Of a DNA stretch of 49,636 nucleotides, positions 1 through 7,910 are shown in pieces. How positions within the stretch are numbered: position 1 is the stretch's first letter; every line of letters starts with the position of its first letter. The position numbers and the translations under genes were made by a program. Below the pieces are notes generated by a model, which worked only from the letters and a program-made list of their open reading frames with translations, did no database searches and had not been told where the DNA came from. This stretch comes from Nonomuraea sp. MG754425 (GTDB lineage: Bacteria > Actinomycetota > Actinomycetes > Streptosporangiales > Streptosporangiaceae), in assembly GCF_021699195.1 (NCBI RefSeq), contig NZ_SSXE01000129.1, forward strand, positions 1 to 49,636, in the 5' to 3' direction.

Positions 1-147
1 GGCGCGTACCCACACCCGCAGCGTCTCGCGGCTGACCCCCAGATCCCGCGCGATCGACGTGATCGTCCGATCCGGCCTCGACAGCACCAGCGCCACCGCG
101 TCGGCCTTGAACTCGGGCGGGTAGTTCTTCATCACCATCAGGGACAT
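1..147 (-). CDS. IS3-family transposase OrfA, N-terminal part (cut by window edge)
   Basis: The minus strand encodes 49 residues from an ATG at 147 with a purine-rich GGGGAAGAG ribosome site just upstream. The peptide contains YPPEFKADAVALV and a helix-turn-helix (TSIARDLGVSRETLRVWVRA), the standard N-terminus of IS3-family OrfA, the DNA-binding half of the transposase. The sequence continues beyond the window, so completeness is unknown. The stretch just upstream (about 160-205) probably contains the end of the element, but the other end is not visible. Matching OrfB remnants at 1446-1654 lie on the opposite strand and are not obviously from the same copy. Confidence 0.8.
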   Translation of the reverse strand, partial: MSLMVMKNYPPEFKADAVALVLSRPDRTITSIARDLGVSRETLRVWVRA

Positions 148-529
148 CTCTTCCCCTGGACCTCAAGATCCAGTCTCCAAGGTGTCTACGTTCAAGGGGA
201 AAGACCCGATTCCATTGATCGGCAGTCCGGCCGGGCCGCAAGCCCGTGCAGCTCGGCATTGAGCACGGCGGCCAGGCGTGCGCCGAACTGCACCTGCGCC
301 TGCTTCAGCTCGCGCGGCCGGGAGCCGGGCGGGCCACTTCGGCGTCTTACTCGGCCGGGCAGGCCGCCCCATCCCGTGCTGCATCTGCGGTGAGGGGATC
401 CGGCCATAGACAGGTCCGGGCACCGTGACGATTACGCGGTGCCCGGCCGTCTCCCTTCCGGACCCGGGACGTTGACGGCGGCTTTCGACGCCCGCCACAA
501 CGGCCCCCGCGGCACCAGATCGCTCGGCC
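148..529. other. Non-coding or degenerate sequence beside the IS3 end
   Basis: No gene with a recognisable product is seen here. Reading frames are open on both strands only because the DNA is GC-rich. A minus-strand frame around 230-320 gives a short helical peptide that I cannot assign. It is probably debris from the same insertions that broke the neighbouring genes. Confidence 0.4.
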
Positions 530-786
530 TGCACTACGTGGATGATCCGGCCTCGGGGGCGGACCACCCGTAGGGCGTCGGCGGTGGTGTTCATGCCGGC
601 GAAGTCGATGACCACGTCCAGTTCGTGACGGGCGAAGCTGTCGAGGGTGGACGCGCAGGCGGCGACTCCTTGGGCGGCGGCGATCGGGTTGAGCTGCTGC
701 TTGGGTTCGGCGGCGTAGACGGCGGCGCCGGTCGAGGCGGCCAGGACGAACGCTGTTTCATCGGAGATCGCCGCGGGTGCGAAGCG
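530..786 (-). pseudogene. Fragment of an MDR-family (zinc-type) alcohol dehydrogenase / quinone oxidoreductase
   Basis: One minus-strand frame encodes a stretch with the Rossmann-type cofactor half of medium-chain dehydrogenases: GAAVYAAEPKQQL, then DVVIDFAGMNTTADALRVV and RPRGRIIHVV. These match the usual order of a beta-strand and acidic cofactor-binding region, followed by the VIDFAG strand and the PGGR-like turn. There is no catalytic N-terminal domain, no start codon with a ribosome site and no natural C-terminus, so it is a remnant. The family assignment rests on the pattern only. Confidence 0.45.
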
Positions 787-853
787 AAGGCAGGGCAGCG
801 AGAGATGACAGGTTGTTTCCGCAAGGCTGCGTTGCGTAGCTGATACTTGGTGG

Positions 854-1233
854 GTGAGCACAGCAGAGAGCGCCTCCCTCGCTGCGGCGATCGGGGCTGC
901 GGAGGAGGTCGGCTCCACCACCGAGCTGGGCATGGTGATCTTGCGGTGGATAGGGCGTGTGATACCGCACGAGGGATACATGCTCGCCGCGGTGGACCCG
1001 GTCACCGGCGCTGGCTGCTTCCTGGCAAGGCAGCACGGCTACAGCCGAGCAGCCGCCCGCCGGCTGACTCTGGGCGACCACCTGGATGGCGATCACCCCT
1101 TCGCCTTCGAGCAGTTGGTCGAGGGTCCAGGGCGGGTGGGTGTCCTCAACACCGACGCTCCCGGCCCGCGCCGCAACGCCGCGATGCGCGCGGTGATGGC
1201 CGGCCAGGGTGTCGGTAGCGAGCTGCGTGTCGC
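854..1233 (+). pseudogene. LuxR-type regulator, GAF-like N-terminal part only (truncated by IS110 remnant)
   Basis: From a GTG at 854 the frame encodes about 125 residues typical of the sensory half of actinomycete helix-turn-helix LuxR-type regulators: IPHEGYMLAAVDPVTGAGCF, then an HGYS segment, a HPFAFEQLVEG segment and GQGVGSELRVA. Homology stops abruptly near 1233, where the reading frame meets an IS110 transposase tail. The LuxR DNA-binding domain is missing, so the protein cannot act as a DNA-binding regulator. The remaining open frame to 1444 is out-of-frame transposase sequence. Confidence 0.6.
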
Positions 1234-1401
1234 GGCCACCGCCAGCTCAACGCAGCGCTCTATCGCGTGGTCATCGTCCGCATGCGCTTCCACCAGCCCA
1301 CCATCGACTATGTCGCTCGGCGCACCGCCGACGGCAAGACCAAACAAGAGATCATCCGCTGCCTCAAACGCTACCTGGCCCGCGAGATCTTCCAGGCCGT
1401 C
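1234..1401 (+). pseudogene. IS110-family transposase, C-terminal fragment
   Basis: In the frame starting GHRQLN the sequence reads through VVIVRMRFHQPTIDYVARR, then GKTKQEIIRCLKRYLAREI, the conserved tail of IS110/IS116/IS902 transposases. Only about 56 residues survive. The fragment directly abuts the LuxR fragment on its left and an IS3 OrfB fragment on its right, so at least two insertion or deletion events happened here. Confidence 0.75.
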
Positions 1402-1445
1402 AAGGCCCGTCCACGCCCAACTACGACGACTTGACGAACTATAGG

Positions 1446-1654
1446 AGCGTCAACGCGATGGCCGAGTCGTTCTTCTCCGCGCTCAAGAACGAATGGCTGC
1501 ACCGCTTCGTCTTCACCACCCGAGCCAAGGCGAAACGGCAATCATCCGCTACATCGAAGGGTTCTCCAACCACCGGCGCCTGCACTCAGCGCTCGGCTAC
1601 CGACCACTCCTGGAAGTACTCAACGAGTCCCTTTCAACCCAAACAGCCGCATAG
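1446..1654 (+). pseudogene. IS3-family transposase OrfB, C-terminal fragment with frameshift
   Basis: The frame encodes NAMAESFFSALKNEWLHRFV, the DDE-domain block with the catalytic glutamate region of IS3 OrfB, followed by IIRYIEGFSNHRRLHSALGY and a stop (TAG) at 1652-1654. Between the two blocks, near 1535, one base is missing (AKAKR must shift frame to continue AIIRYIE), so the fragment is non-functional even apart from the loss of its N-terminus. Confidence 0.75.
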
Positions 1655-1695
1655 GCTACGCCCACAAGACGGCTGTCCGGAATCACCGTGGCACC

Positions 1696-3597
1696 TCATT
1701 TCGAGCGGGACACGGCCTGCGCGGCGCTCTCGGCCGTCTCCTCCTCCTGGGCCCGTTCCCAGGCGAACAGACGGACCAGGTCGCGCAGCCCGTACCACGG
1801 CTGGCTCCCTGCGTCCTGGTCGAGCGGCTGAACGAGCTGCGCGTCCACCAACTGTTCGCACACCCGTGCTGCGGCCGGAAGCGGGGTGTCGGTCAGGGCG
1901 GCCACCGTCCAGGCGTCGAACCCGGCGGGCAGATCGAGCAGCCCCAGGCGGCGGAAGGCCAGCTTCGCCGACGGGGAGAGGCCACGGTAACTCAGGGCGA
2001 AGGTGCCGCGCACTCCCACCTCGTCCTGGGTCAGCTCGTCCAGCCGGCCCTGCTCACTCTCCAGCCGGCCGGCCATGCGCTCAACGGTCCAGGTGCTTCT
2101 CGACATCAGTTTGGCCGCCACGATACGCAGCGGCAGCGGCATCCTGTCGCACAGCGCGCCGATCCGGCGGGCGGCGAGTCGTTCCCGCTCGATGCGCTCG
2201 TGCCCCACCATGCACGCCAGCAGTTCCTCCGCCTCGGTAGTGCTGAGGACGCCCACGGCCATGGATGAGGCGCCGTCCAGCGCGACCAGCCCGCCGAGCG
2301 GTGAGCGGGAGGTCACTACGACACAGCACGAGCGCGCGCCGGGTAGCAGCGGACGTACCTGTGCCGTCGAGGCCGCGTTGTCCAGGACGATGAGCACGCG
2401 GCGGTCCTGAAGAAGGCTCCTGAACAGTGCCGTGCGCTCGTCGAGCCCTGGCGGGACCTGTTCGCCCGGCGCCCCCAGCGCTCTGAGGAACCTGGCCAGC
2501 ACCGCCTCGGGACGCAACGGCGGAGCCTGCCCGTCGTGCCCCCGCAGGTTGACGAAGAGCTGCCCGTCGGGGAAACGGTGCGCTACCTGGTGCGCCCACC
2601 ACACGGCCAGGCCGGACTTGCCAACTCCGGCTGTTCCATACAGGACGCACATCGGCACCTGCCGGTCCGCGTCGTCGCGGTCCAGCAGCGCGTCGAGCAG
2701 CTTCAGCTCCGCGCGCCGTCCGACGAATGAGGAGACCGGTGGAGGGAGCTGGGCCGGCCGGGTCCTTACGCCGGCCTGCCGCACCGTGGCATCGTCGCGC
2801 AGGATCGCGCGGTGCGTCTCGCGCAGCGCCTGTCCTGGCTCCAGGCCCAGTTCTTCCACCAGTACGGCCCGGCCCTGCTCATAGACCTCCAGTGCCGCCG
2901 CCTGCCGGCCCGACCGGTGCAGTGCCACCATGAAGAGCGCGCGGGCGCGCTCGCGCAGCGGGTGCTCCTCCACCAGCGGGCCCAGCTCTCTGGCCGCGTC
3001 CTGGTGCCTGCCGAGCTGGAGCTCGTTGTCGGCCCAGTCCTCCAGTGTCGTCAGCCGCAGTTCCTCCCAGTGCTCGGCGGCGGCCCGCAGCCCGGGGCCG
3101 TCGATGCCGGCCAGCACGCGGCCGCGCCACAGATCGAGCGCGCCGCGCATCAACGCGGCCGCCTGCTGAGGTGGTGCCTGGCGAGCCAGCGCCAGATCGG
3201 CCTCCACCTGCCGTGCGTCCAGGTGCGGCGCCCGCAACCGGTAACCGGCTCCGACCGTCTCGATGAGCCCGGGTTCGGCGCCCGCTGCGTGCAGCGCCCG
3301 GCGCAGCACCGACACCGCGATTATCACCTGGTTACGCACGGACGGCGGCGGATCCTGGCCCCACACCTGGTCCACGAGCCGCTCGGCCGGCACGATACGG
3401 CTCTCGGCCAGCAGTAGCGCCGCCAGCGTCCCGCGCGCCCGCGGACCGCCGAGATGTATCACGCGCCCGCCGACCGTCACCTCCAGTGGCCCCAGGATGC
3501 TGAAGCACACCTCTTGCGGTCCCGCCTGCCCGTGCGTGTCGTTCCCCGATGTCGTGCTCACCCGGACCACTTTCGGGACCGGGCAATTGTCTGCCAA
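1696..3597 (-). CDS. AfsR/SARP-type transcriptional regulator with NB-ARC domain
   Basis: A protein of up to 633 residues with three domains. It starts with an OmpR-type winged helix (about 32-125; FSILGPLEV, GGPRARGTLAALLLA, VRNQVIIAVSVLRRAL, GAGYRL), followed by a BTAD all-helical domain (about 126-272, ending EELGLEPGQALRETHRAIL). An NB-ARC ATPase follows, with P-loop GTAGVGKS (321-328), Walker-B-like VLIVLDN and a GLPL-like MPLPLRIVA motif. SARPs activate antibiotic and RiPP clusters by binding 11-bp-phased heptamer repeats just upstream of -10 boxes. Such repeats stand in front of both precursor genes downstream (7622 and 13807), so this is the likely cluster activator. The start is uncertain: TTG at 3597 gives the longest form, and GTG at 3561 is an alternative. 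It is divergent from the STAND gene. Confidence 0.9.
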   Translation of the reverse strand: MADNCPVPKVVRVSTTSGNDTHGQAGPQEVCFSILGPLEVTVGGRVIHLGGPRARGTLAALLLAESRIVPAERLVDQVWGQDPPPSVRNQVIIAVSVLRRALHAAGAEPGLIETVGAGYRLRAPHLDARQVEADLALARQAPPQQAAALMRGALDLWRGRVLAGIDGPGLRAAAEHWEELRLTTLEDWADNELQLGRHQDAARELGPLVEEHPLRERARALFMVALHRSGRQAAALEVYEQGRAVLVEELGLEPGQALRETHRAILRDDATVRQAGVRTRPAQLPPPVSSFVGRRAELKLLDALLDRDDADRQVPMCVLYGTAGVGKSGLAVWWAHQVAHRFPDGQLFVNLRGHDGQAPPLRPEAVLARFLRALGAPGEQVPPGLDERTALFRSLLQDRRVLIVLDNAASTAQVRPLLPGARSCCVVVTSRSPLGGLVALDGASSMAVGVLSTTEAEELLACMVGHERIERERLAARRIGALCDRMPLPLRIVAAKLMSRSTWTVERMAGRLESEQGRLDELTQDEVGVRGTFALSYRGLSPSAKLAFRRLGLLDLPAGFDAWTVAALTDTPLPAAARVCEQLVDAQLVQPLDQDAGSQPWYGLRDLVRLFAWERAQEEETAESAAQAVSRSK

Positions 3598-3719
3598 GCC
3601 CGTTCCGCCCCTGCTGACAAATCGAGCAACCCAGTATCAGACAGGTACGATCTCTGCTCAGTCCTCGTGCACGCGCGGGTCGCCCTGGTCAGGAGGCCGG
3701 GCAGAAGTCAGGGAGCGGG
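3598..3719. promoter_or_regulatory. Divergent intergenic region between SARP regulator and STAND gene
   Basis: This 122-bp gap must hold the promoters of the two divergent genes. A GGGAG ribosome site lies at about 3710-3714 in front of the ATG at 3720. A TACGAT hexamer near 3646 could be a -10 box for the plus strand, but I see no convincing -35 partner. The heptamers found upstream of the precursor genes do not occur here, so autoregulation by the SARP is not supported. Confidence 0.4.
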
Positions 3720-6700
3720 ATGGGACGGCGCGAACGACCGCTGGATCCGACGGCGGGACCTGTGGCGCGCTTCGCCCAGGAACTGCGCAAGCTACGCCAG
3801 GCGGCCGGCAGCCCCACCTACCGCGTCATGGCCGTACAGGCCCGCTACTCCGCCGCGACACTCGCGCAAGCCGCCGCCGGAGATCGGTTGCCCTCGCTGG
3901 CCGTCACCGTGGCCTACGTCCAGGCGTGCGGCGGCGATCTCGAGCGCTGGCGGCGCCGCTGGGACGAGATCAGTCGCGAGGCCCTTGAGCTCGCGGCCGC
4001 CGGCCGCGATGACGGTCAGGCCCCGTACCTGGGGTTGGCGCGCTTCGAGGAAGGCGACCATGACCGCTTCTTCGGCCGTGACGCGTTGGCCGGTCGGCTG
4101 GCCGCGCTTGTCCGCGCGCACCGCCTGGTCCTGCTGGCCGGTCCCTCGGGCAGCGGAAAATCCTCCCTGGTGCGCGCGGGTTTGATCCCCCGGTTGCGAA
4201 CGCTGGAGGATCGGCCGGCCCGGTCGATCCGGGTGGTGACTCCGGGCGCGGAGCCGAACCGCGTCCGCCTCGATCCGGCCGACGATGTGATCATCATCGA
4301 TCAGTTCGAGGAGCTGTTCACCCTGTGCGCCGATACGGCGGAGCGAGGTGCCTTCATCGAGGCGCTCCTGGCCGTTGCGCGGAGCGATGGCGGCACCCGG
4401 GTGGTGATCGCCGTGCGGGCCGACTTCTTCGGCCACTGCGCCGGGCACCGCGCTCTGGCCGAGGCCGTGCAGGAATCGACGCTGCTGGTCGGGCCGATGA
4501 GCGCGGCTGAACTACGCGAGGCGATCGTCAAACCCGCGGCCACCGCGGGTCTGATCGTCGAACGCGCGCTGACCGCTCGCATCATCGACGAGGTCGACGG
4601 CGAGCCCGGCGGATTGCCGCTGATGTCCCACGCACTGCTGGAGACGTGGCGCCGCCGCAGCGGCAAGGCCCTGACCATCGCGGCGTACGAGTCGACCGGC
4701 GGCATCCACGCCGCCATCGCCCGCACCTGCGAAGCCTGCTACGCCGAACTCACCCCGCAACAACGGGAGCAACTGCCCCACCTGCTGTTACGCCTGGTCG
4801 AGCCCGGCCATGACACGCCCGACACCCGCCGCCCGGTCGGCCGCACCGAACTGCCGGGCGATGGCGATACCCGGTTCCTGCTGGAAGGGCTGGCCGCAGC
4901 CAGACTGATCACTCTCGAAGAGGACACGGTCGAACTGGCCCACGAGGCGCTGCTCACCGCCTGGCCCCGGTTGCGCGACTGGATCGAGGCGGGCCGCGAG
5001 CGGATCCGGCTGCAGCGCCGCCTGACCGAGGCGGCCTCCGCCTGGCGGGACCACAACCGCGACCCGGGCGGCCTCTATCGCGGGGTGCGCCTCTCGGCTG
5101 CCTCGGAGCAGTTCGAGGTCCCGGACGAGCCCTCGAAGGGCTGGGGCCGGCTTTCCCGCGAGCAGCCGCGGACGCTTTCGACCGAGCTCAGCGCGCTGGA
5201 ACGCGAATTCCTCGCCGCCAGCGTCGCCGCCAGGGAGGGGGAGCGGCGCTCCCGCACGCGACGGACGGCCGCGATCTCGGGGCTGCTGGTCCTGACGCTG
5301 GTGGCGGCTCTCCTGGCCTGGCAGCAGAACCTGACCGGCCAGACCCGCCAGCGCGAGGCCGATGCCCGCCGCGCCGCCGCTATCGCCGACAACCTGCGCG
5401 ATACGGACCCGGTCACGGCGATGCGCCTCAGCCTGGCCGCCTGGCAGGTGGCCGACCTGCCCGAGACCCGCTCGGCCCTGCTCGCGGCCGGCGCACAGCG
5501 TCCCCAGGACGTCTTCACCGACCCTGACGGCGACCCCACGACCATGCGTTACCTCAGCACCGACGGCCGCACCATGGTCAGTGTCGGCGCGGGCCAGGTC
5601 TCTGCCTGGGACCTGGACACCCACCGCAGGACGGCGCTCCTTCCGGGCCTGGGCGCCGACCATAAAGAGGTGGGAGTGAGAAAGGGCGACGCGTGGACAC
5701 TCCCCATGCTCACACAGGACGGAGCGGTGGCGTCGTGGGATCTGGCCGCCGGCCGCCGGGACGAGAGGGAGCTGGGCCGTGCGAACAGCGGGTTCGAGAT
5801 GGGGATGAGCGGCCGCAGCGTCATCGGCTACAACGCCGACGACTCCACGTACCGGATCCTGGTGTGGGACCTCGCCCGGCGGCGCAAGCTCTATGAGGCG
5901 AGCATCCGCCGCAAGGCCCCCTCGGGGCCGTTGCAGGCGACGTGGGAGGCCGGGCCCGGCATGGTGCGCAGCAATGCCGACAGACGGGTGTTCAACGATC
6001 CGGGTTTTCCTGATGCGACGCTCAGTCCGGACGACCGGTACCTGGCGCTGTGCGTTCCAGGGCAGCGACCGCAGGTGTGGGACGTGCGGGCGGGCCGAAG
6101 ACTGGACACCTCCTGGGCACCGGTCGTGACCCGGCGGCAGTGCCAGTACGAGTTGGTGCGCTTCACGCCCGACAGCCGGCGCCTGGCGATCGTCACCGAC
6201 GAGGCGATCCGCTTGTGGGACCTCACCTCCGGAGCGGAGGTGGCCACCATTCCCCATGAGAACGTCAAAGAGATCGGGTTCAGCGCGGACGGGACCTTCC
6301 TGGCCGCCTCCGACGGGATCGACCTCCTGATGTGGCGGGTCTCATGGTCTGACGAGCCCGTGTTCCGCCATTCCCTCATGGGCGAGCAGGTCTCCGACCT
6401 CCGCGTCGATCCGCGGGGGAACCGGATCCGCTATCTGGGCGGCTCCGGCCGTACCTGGCCGGCCACCGTACGCACCCTCGATCTGGGTTCCGTCGTCGCC
6501 TCCGCGTGGCAGGACGCCGTCGTGCACAGGGCCGTGTTCAGTCCTGACGGTGCGATGCTGGCGCTCGCATACCCACAGCGGGACCCGGGGAACGTACTGT
6601 TCCGTCTGCACCGGCCACTGTCCGGCGGGCCGCCCGCTGACCTGCCGAAGGTTGCCTGCCCGCACCGCTCGGACGTGCCGAGCTGTTCAGTCCTGCTCGC

Positions 6701-7562
6701 CTTCGCCTCCGACGGTGGGACGCTGGCCTTCGGCAGCTCACAGGACCAACGGGAGGGGCCGACCCAGGTATCCCTGTGGGACGTGGCCGCCGGGCGCACG
6801 ACAGACACGCTTCGGCTGAAAACGTGGCCGCAGGCCGGGGCGATCGCGTTCGCGCCGGATGACACGTCGTTGCTGGTCGCCCCGATCCCCGAGATCGGGA
6901 CGGCCGAGGTATGGGATCTGCGCAGGCATGCCATCACCAAGACGCTGGCCGACGTCACCGGGCACCGAATCTCCGTCCATCCCGGCCGGCCGGTCGTGGT
7001 CACGTCGATGGGCGACGTGGTGGATCTGCGATCGGCCGCGAAGAACCCGTCCTCGACCGGTCCTGGCCCCACCCAGGCGGATGCCTTCAGCTCCGGCGGC
7101 GGCTATTTCGCCACGGGCGACAGCTCGGGTAAGACCGTCCTGTGGGACGGTGCCGTGCGGCGCCGCATCGGTGAGCTCGGCACCTTCGCCACGGGCGGCT
7201 TGAATCTGCGCAGGGCCGTCAGCGCGCTGGCGTTCTCCCGTGACGAGTCCGTGCTGGCGGTCGGCACCGCCGGCGGCGTACTCCAACTGTGGGACGTCGC
7301 CTCCCGCCAGCCGATCGGAGGGCCCCTGCCAACCCCCGGCGACGGCATCATCGCCCTGTCCTTCAGCGCCGACGGCAACACCCTGTACGCCGCCGGTCAG
7401 CACGTGCCCGTCCAGCGCTACGACCTCGCCCCGGCCACCACAGCGGCGACCGTGTGCCGTCGCGCCGGCGGCGCTCTGCCGGAGGCGGCGTGGCAGACCT
7501 ACTTTCCGCGGCTTCCGTACCAGCAGACGTGCGGGCCGGGTTCCGGGCCCGCGTCGCGGTGA
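3720..7562 (+). CDS. XRE-type HTH / nSTAND1 NTPase / WD40 repeat protein
   Basis: 1280 residues. An N-terminal XRE-like helix-turn-helix region (about 14-85, FAQELRKLRQAAG...) is followed by an nSTAND1 NTPase with P-loop GPSGSGKSS (near 140-148), Walker B VIIIDQFEELF and the conserved ADFFGHCA and GGLPLMSHALLETW blocks. A single membrane-spanning helix lies near 517-540 (ISGLLVLTLVAALLAW). The rest is a series of degenerate WD40 repeats (WDL, WDVRAG, LWDLTSG, LWDVAAG, LWDVASR). Proteins with this order are signal-transducing NTPases, and WD40 propellers sense or dock partners. ATG at 3720 has a GGGAG site 5-6 bases upstream. Its position between the SARP and the RiPP genes suggests a cluster-linked signalling role, but it could equally be a conflict-system protein. 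A strong hairpin follows the stop codon. Confidence 0.9.
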   Translation: MGRRERPLDPTAGPVARFAQELRKLRQAAGSPTYRVMAVQARYSAATLAQAAAGDRLPSLAVTVAYVQACGGDLERWRRRWDEISREALELAAAGRDDGQAPYLGLARFEEGDHDRFFGRDALAGRLAALVRAHRLVLLAGPSGSGKSSLVRAGLIPRLRTLEDRPARSIRVVTPGAEPNRVRLDPADDVIIIDQFEELFTLCADTAERGAFIEALLAVARSDGGTRVVIAVRADFFGHCAGHRALAEAVQESTLLVGPMSAAELREAIVKPAATAGLIVERALTARIIDEVDGEPGGLPLMSHALLETWRRRSGKALTIAAYESTGGIHAAIARTCEACYAELTPQQREQLPHLLLRLVEPGHDTPDTRRPVGRTELPGDGDTRFLLEGLAAARLITLEEDTVELAHEALLTAWPRLRDWIEAGRERIRLQRRLTEAASAWRDHNRDPGGLYRGVRLSAASEQFEVPDEPSKGWGRLSREQPRTLSTELSALEREFLAASVAAREGERRSRTRRTAAISGLLVLTLVAALLAWQQNLTGQTRQREADARRAAAIADNLRDTDPVTAMRLSLAAWQVADLPETRSALLAAGAQRPQDVFTDPDGDPTTMRYLSTDGRTMVSVGAGQVSAWDLDTHRRTALLPGLGADHKEVGVRKGDAWTLPMLTQDGAVASWDLAAGRRDERELGRANSGFEMGMSGRSVIGYNADDSTYRILVWDLARRRKLYEASIRRKAPSGPLQATWEAGPGMVRSNADRRVFNDPGFPDATLSPDDRYLALCVPGQRPQVWDVRAGRRLDTSWAPVVTRRQCQYELVRFTPDSRRLAIVTDEAIRLWDLTSGAEVATIPHENVKEIGFSADGTFLAASDGIDLLMWRVSWSDEPVFRHSLMGEQVSDLRVDPRGNRIRYLGGSGRTWPATVRTLDLGSVVASAWQDAVVHRAVFSPDGAMLALAYPQRDPGNVLFRLHRPLSGGPPADLPKVACPHRSDVPSCSVLLAFASDGGTLAFGSSQDQREGPTQVSLWDVAAGRTTDTLRLKTWPQAGAIAFAPDDTSLLVAPIPEIGTAEVWDLRRHAITKTLADVTGHRISVHPGRPVVVTSMGDVVDLRSAAKNPSSTGPGPTQADAFSSGGGYFATGDSSGKTVLWDGAVRRRIGELGTFATGGLNLRRAVSALAFSRDESVLAVGTAGGVLQLWDVASRQPIGGPLPTPGDGIIALSFSADGNTLYAAGQHVPVQRYDLAPATTAATVCRRAGGALPEAAWQTYFPRLPYQQTCGPGSGPASR

Positions 7563-7574
7563 GAGCGCCCAAGA

Positions 7575-7613
7575 GCCGGGTGAGGAGTCAGGGCCGAGGG
7601 CGCCTCACCCGGC
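7575..7613 (+). terminator. Hairpin terminator after the STAND gene
   Basis: GCCGGGTGAGG (7575-7585) pairs perfectly with CCTCACCCGGC (7603-7613) around a 17-base loop, 13 bases after the stop codon at 7560-7562. There is no U-tract, as is common in actinomycetes. It separates STAND transcription from the precursor promoter that starts immediately downstream. Confidence 0.7.
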
Positions 7614-7621
7614 GCGGCGCC

Positions 7622-7665
7622 ACATAGCCGTCTCATATCGAGGTCATAGAGCGGCTTCGTACTGT
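7622..7665 (+). promoter_or_regulatory. SARP-type promoter of precursor A: 11-bp-phased heptamers and -10 box
   Basis: Three heptamers lie at exact 11-bp spacing: ACATAGC (7622-7628), TCATATC (7633-7639) and TCATAGA (7644-7650). Nine bases later stands TACTGT (7660-7665), a good -10 hexamer. No -35 element is needed in SARP promoters because the regulator occupies that place. Predicted transcription would start near 7672, giving a leader of about 50 bases before the ATG at 7722. Nearly the same arrangement recurs at 13807-13850. The binding of the 1696-3597 regulator is inferred. Confidence 0.75.
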
Positions 7666-7721
7666 CCTTCCACGCGGCACGGCGGTTCGAGAGCCGTGCG
7701 GAGTTCGGAAGGCGGAACACC

Positions 7722-7868
7722 ATGTTCGACGTGACGGTTTGGGATCTCTCAGTCGACGACCTCGATGAGGACGTCTTCTTCAGCCCGATGGCACATGCCG
7801 ACCCCCCTGGGGGCGGCGGCGGTTACTGCGGCTCTGCCAGCGACAGTTGCTCCCACAGCTGCTGTTGA
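7722..7868 (+). CDS. RiPP precursor peptide A (azole-type, Cys/Ser-rich core)
   Basis: A 48-residue ORF with a GGAAGGCGGA ribosome site before the ATG. Residues 1-26 form an acidic, hydrophobic leader (FDVTVWDLSVDDLDEDVFF) of the kind bound by the recognition domains of azole-forming systems. Residues 28-34 are a PPGGGGG linker. The C-terminal core runs YCGSASDSCSHSCC: Cys at 36, 43, 47, 48 and Ser at 38, 40, 42, 44, 46. The leader / poly-Gly / Cys-Ser arrangement recalls linear azole peptides and thiopeptides. It lies 42 bases before the YcaO gene and directly after a SARP-type promoter. No sequence family is claimed, and the exact leader cleavage point is unknown (the AHA segment at 24-26 is one possibility). 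Confidence 0.85.
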   Translation: MFDVTVWDLSVDDLDEDVFFSPMAHADPPGGGGGYCGSASDSCSHSCC

Positions 7869-7910
7869 GGGTTATCCACTCATGACGGCCCCGGCGGGGT
7901 TGGAGATCGA

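Noticed and set aside
3598..3719. SARP binding site in the regulator's own promoter
   Set aside because: The heptamer pattern of the precursor promoters does not occur. GTATCAG and GTACGAT are 11 bp apart but do not match the motif.
4788..6257. Long minus-strand open frame of 489 codons
   Set aside because: It lies wholly inside the STAND-WD40 gene on the other strand. Its composition is that of a GC-rich antisense shadow without recognisable domains.
7722..7868. Thiopeptide precursor in the strict sense
   Set aside because: Leader and core are similar in style, but no pyridine-forming cycloaddition enzyme or LanB-type dehydratase is encoded nearby, so only a general azole-type assignment is made.
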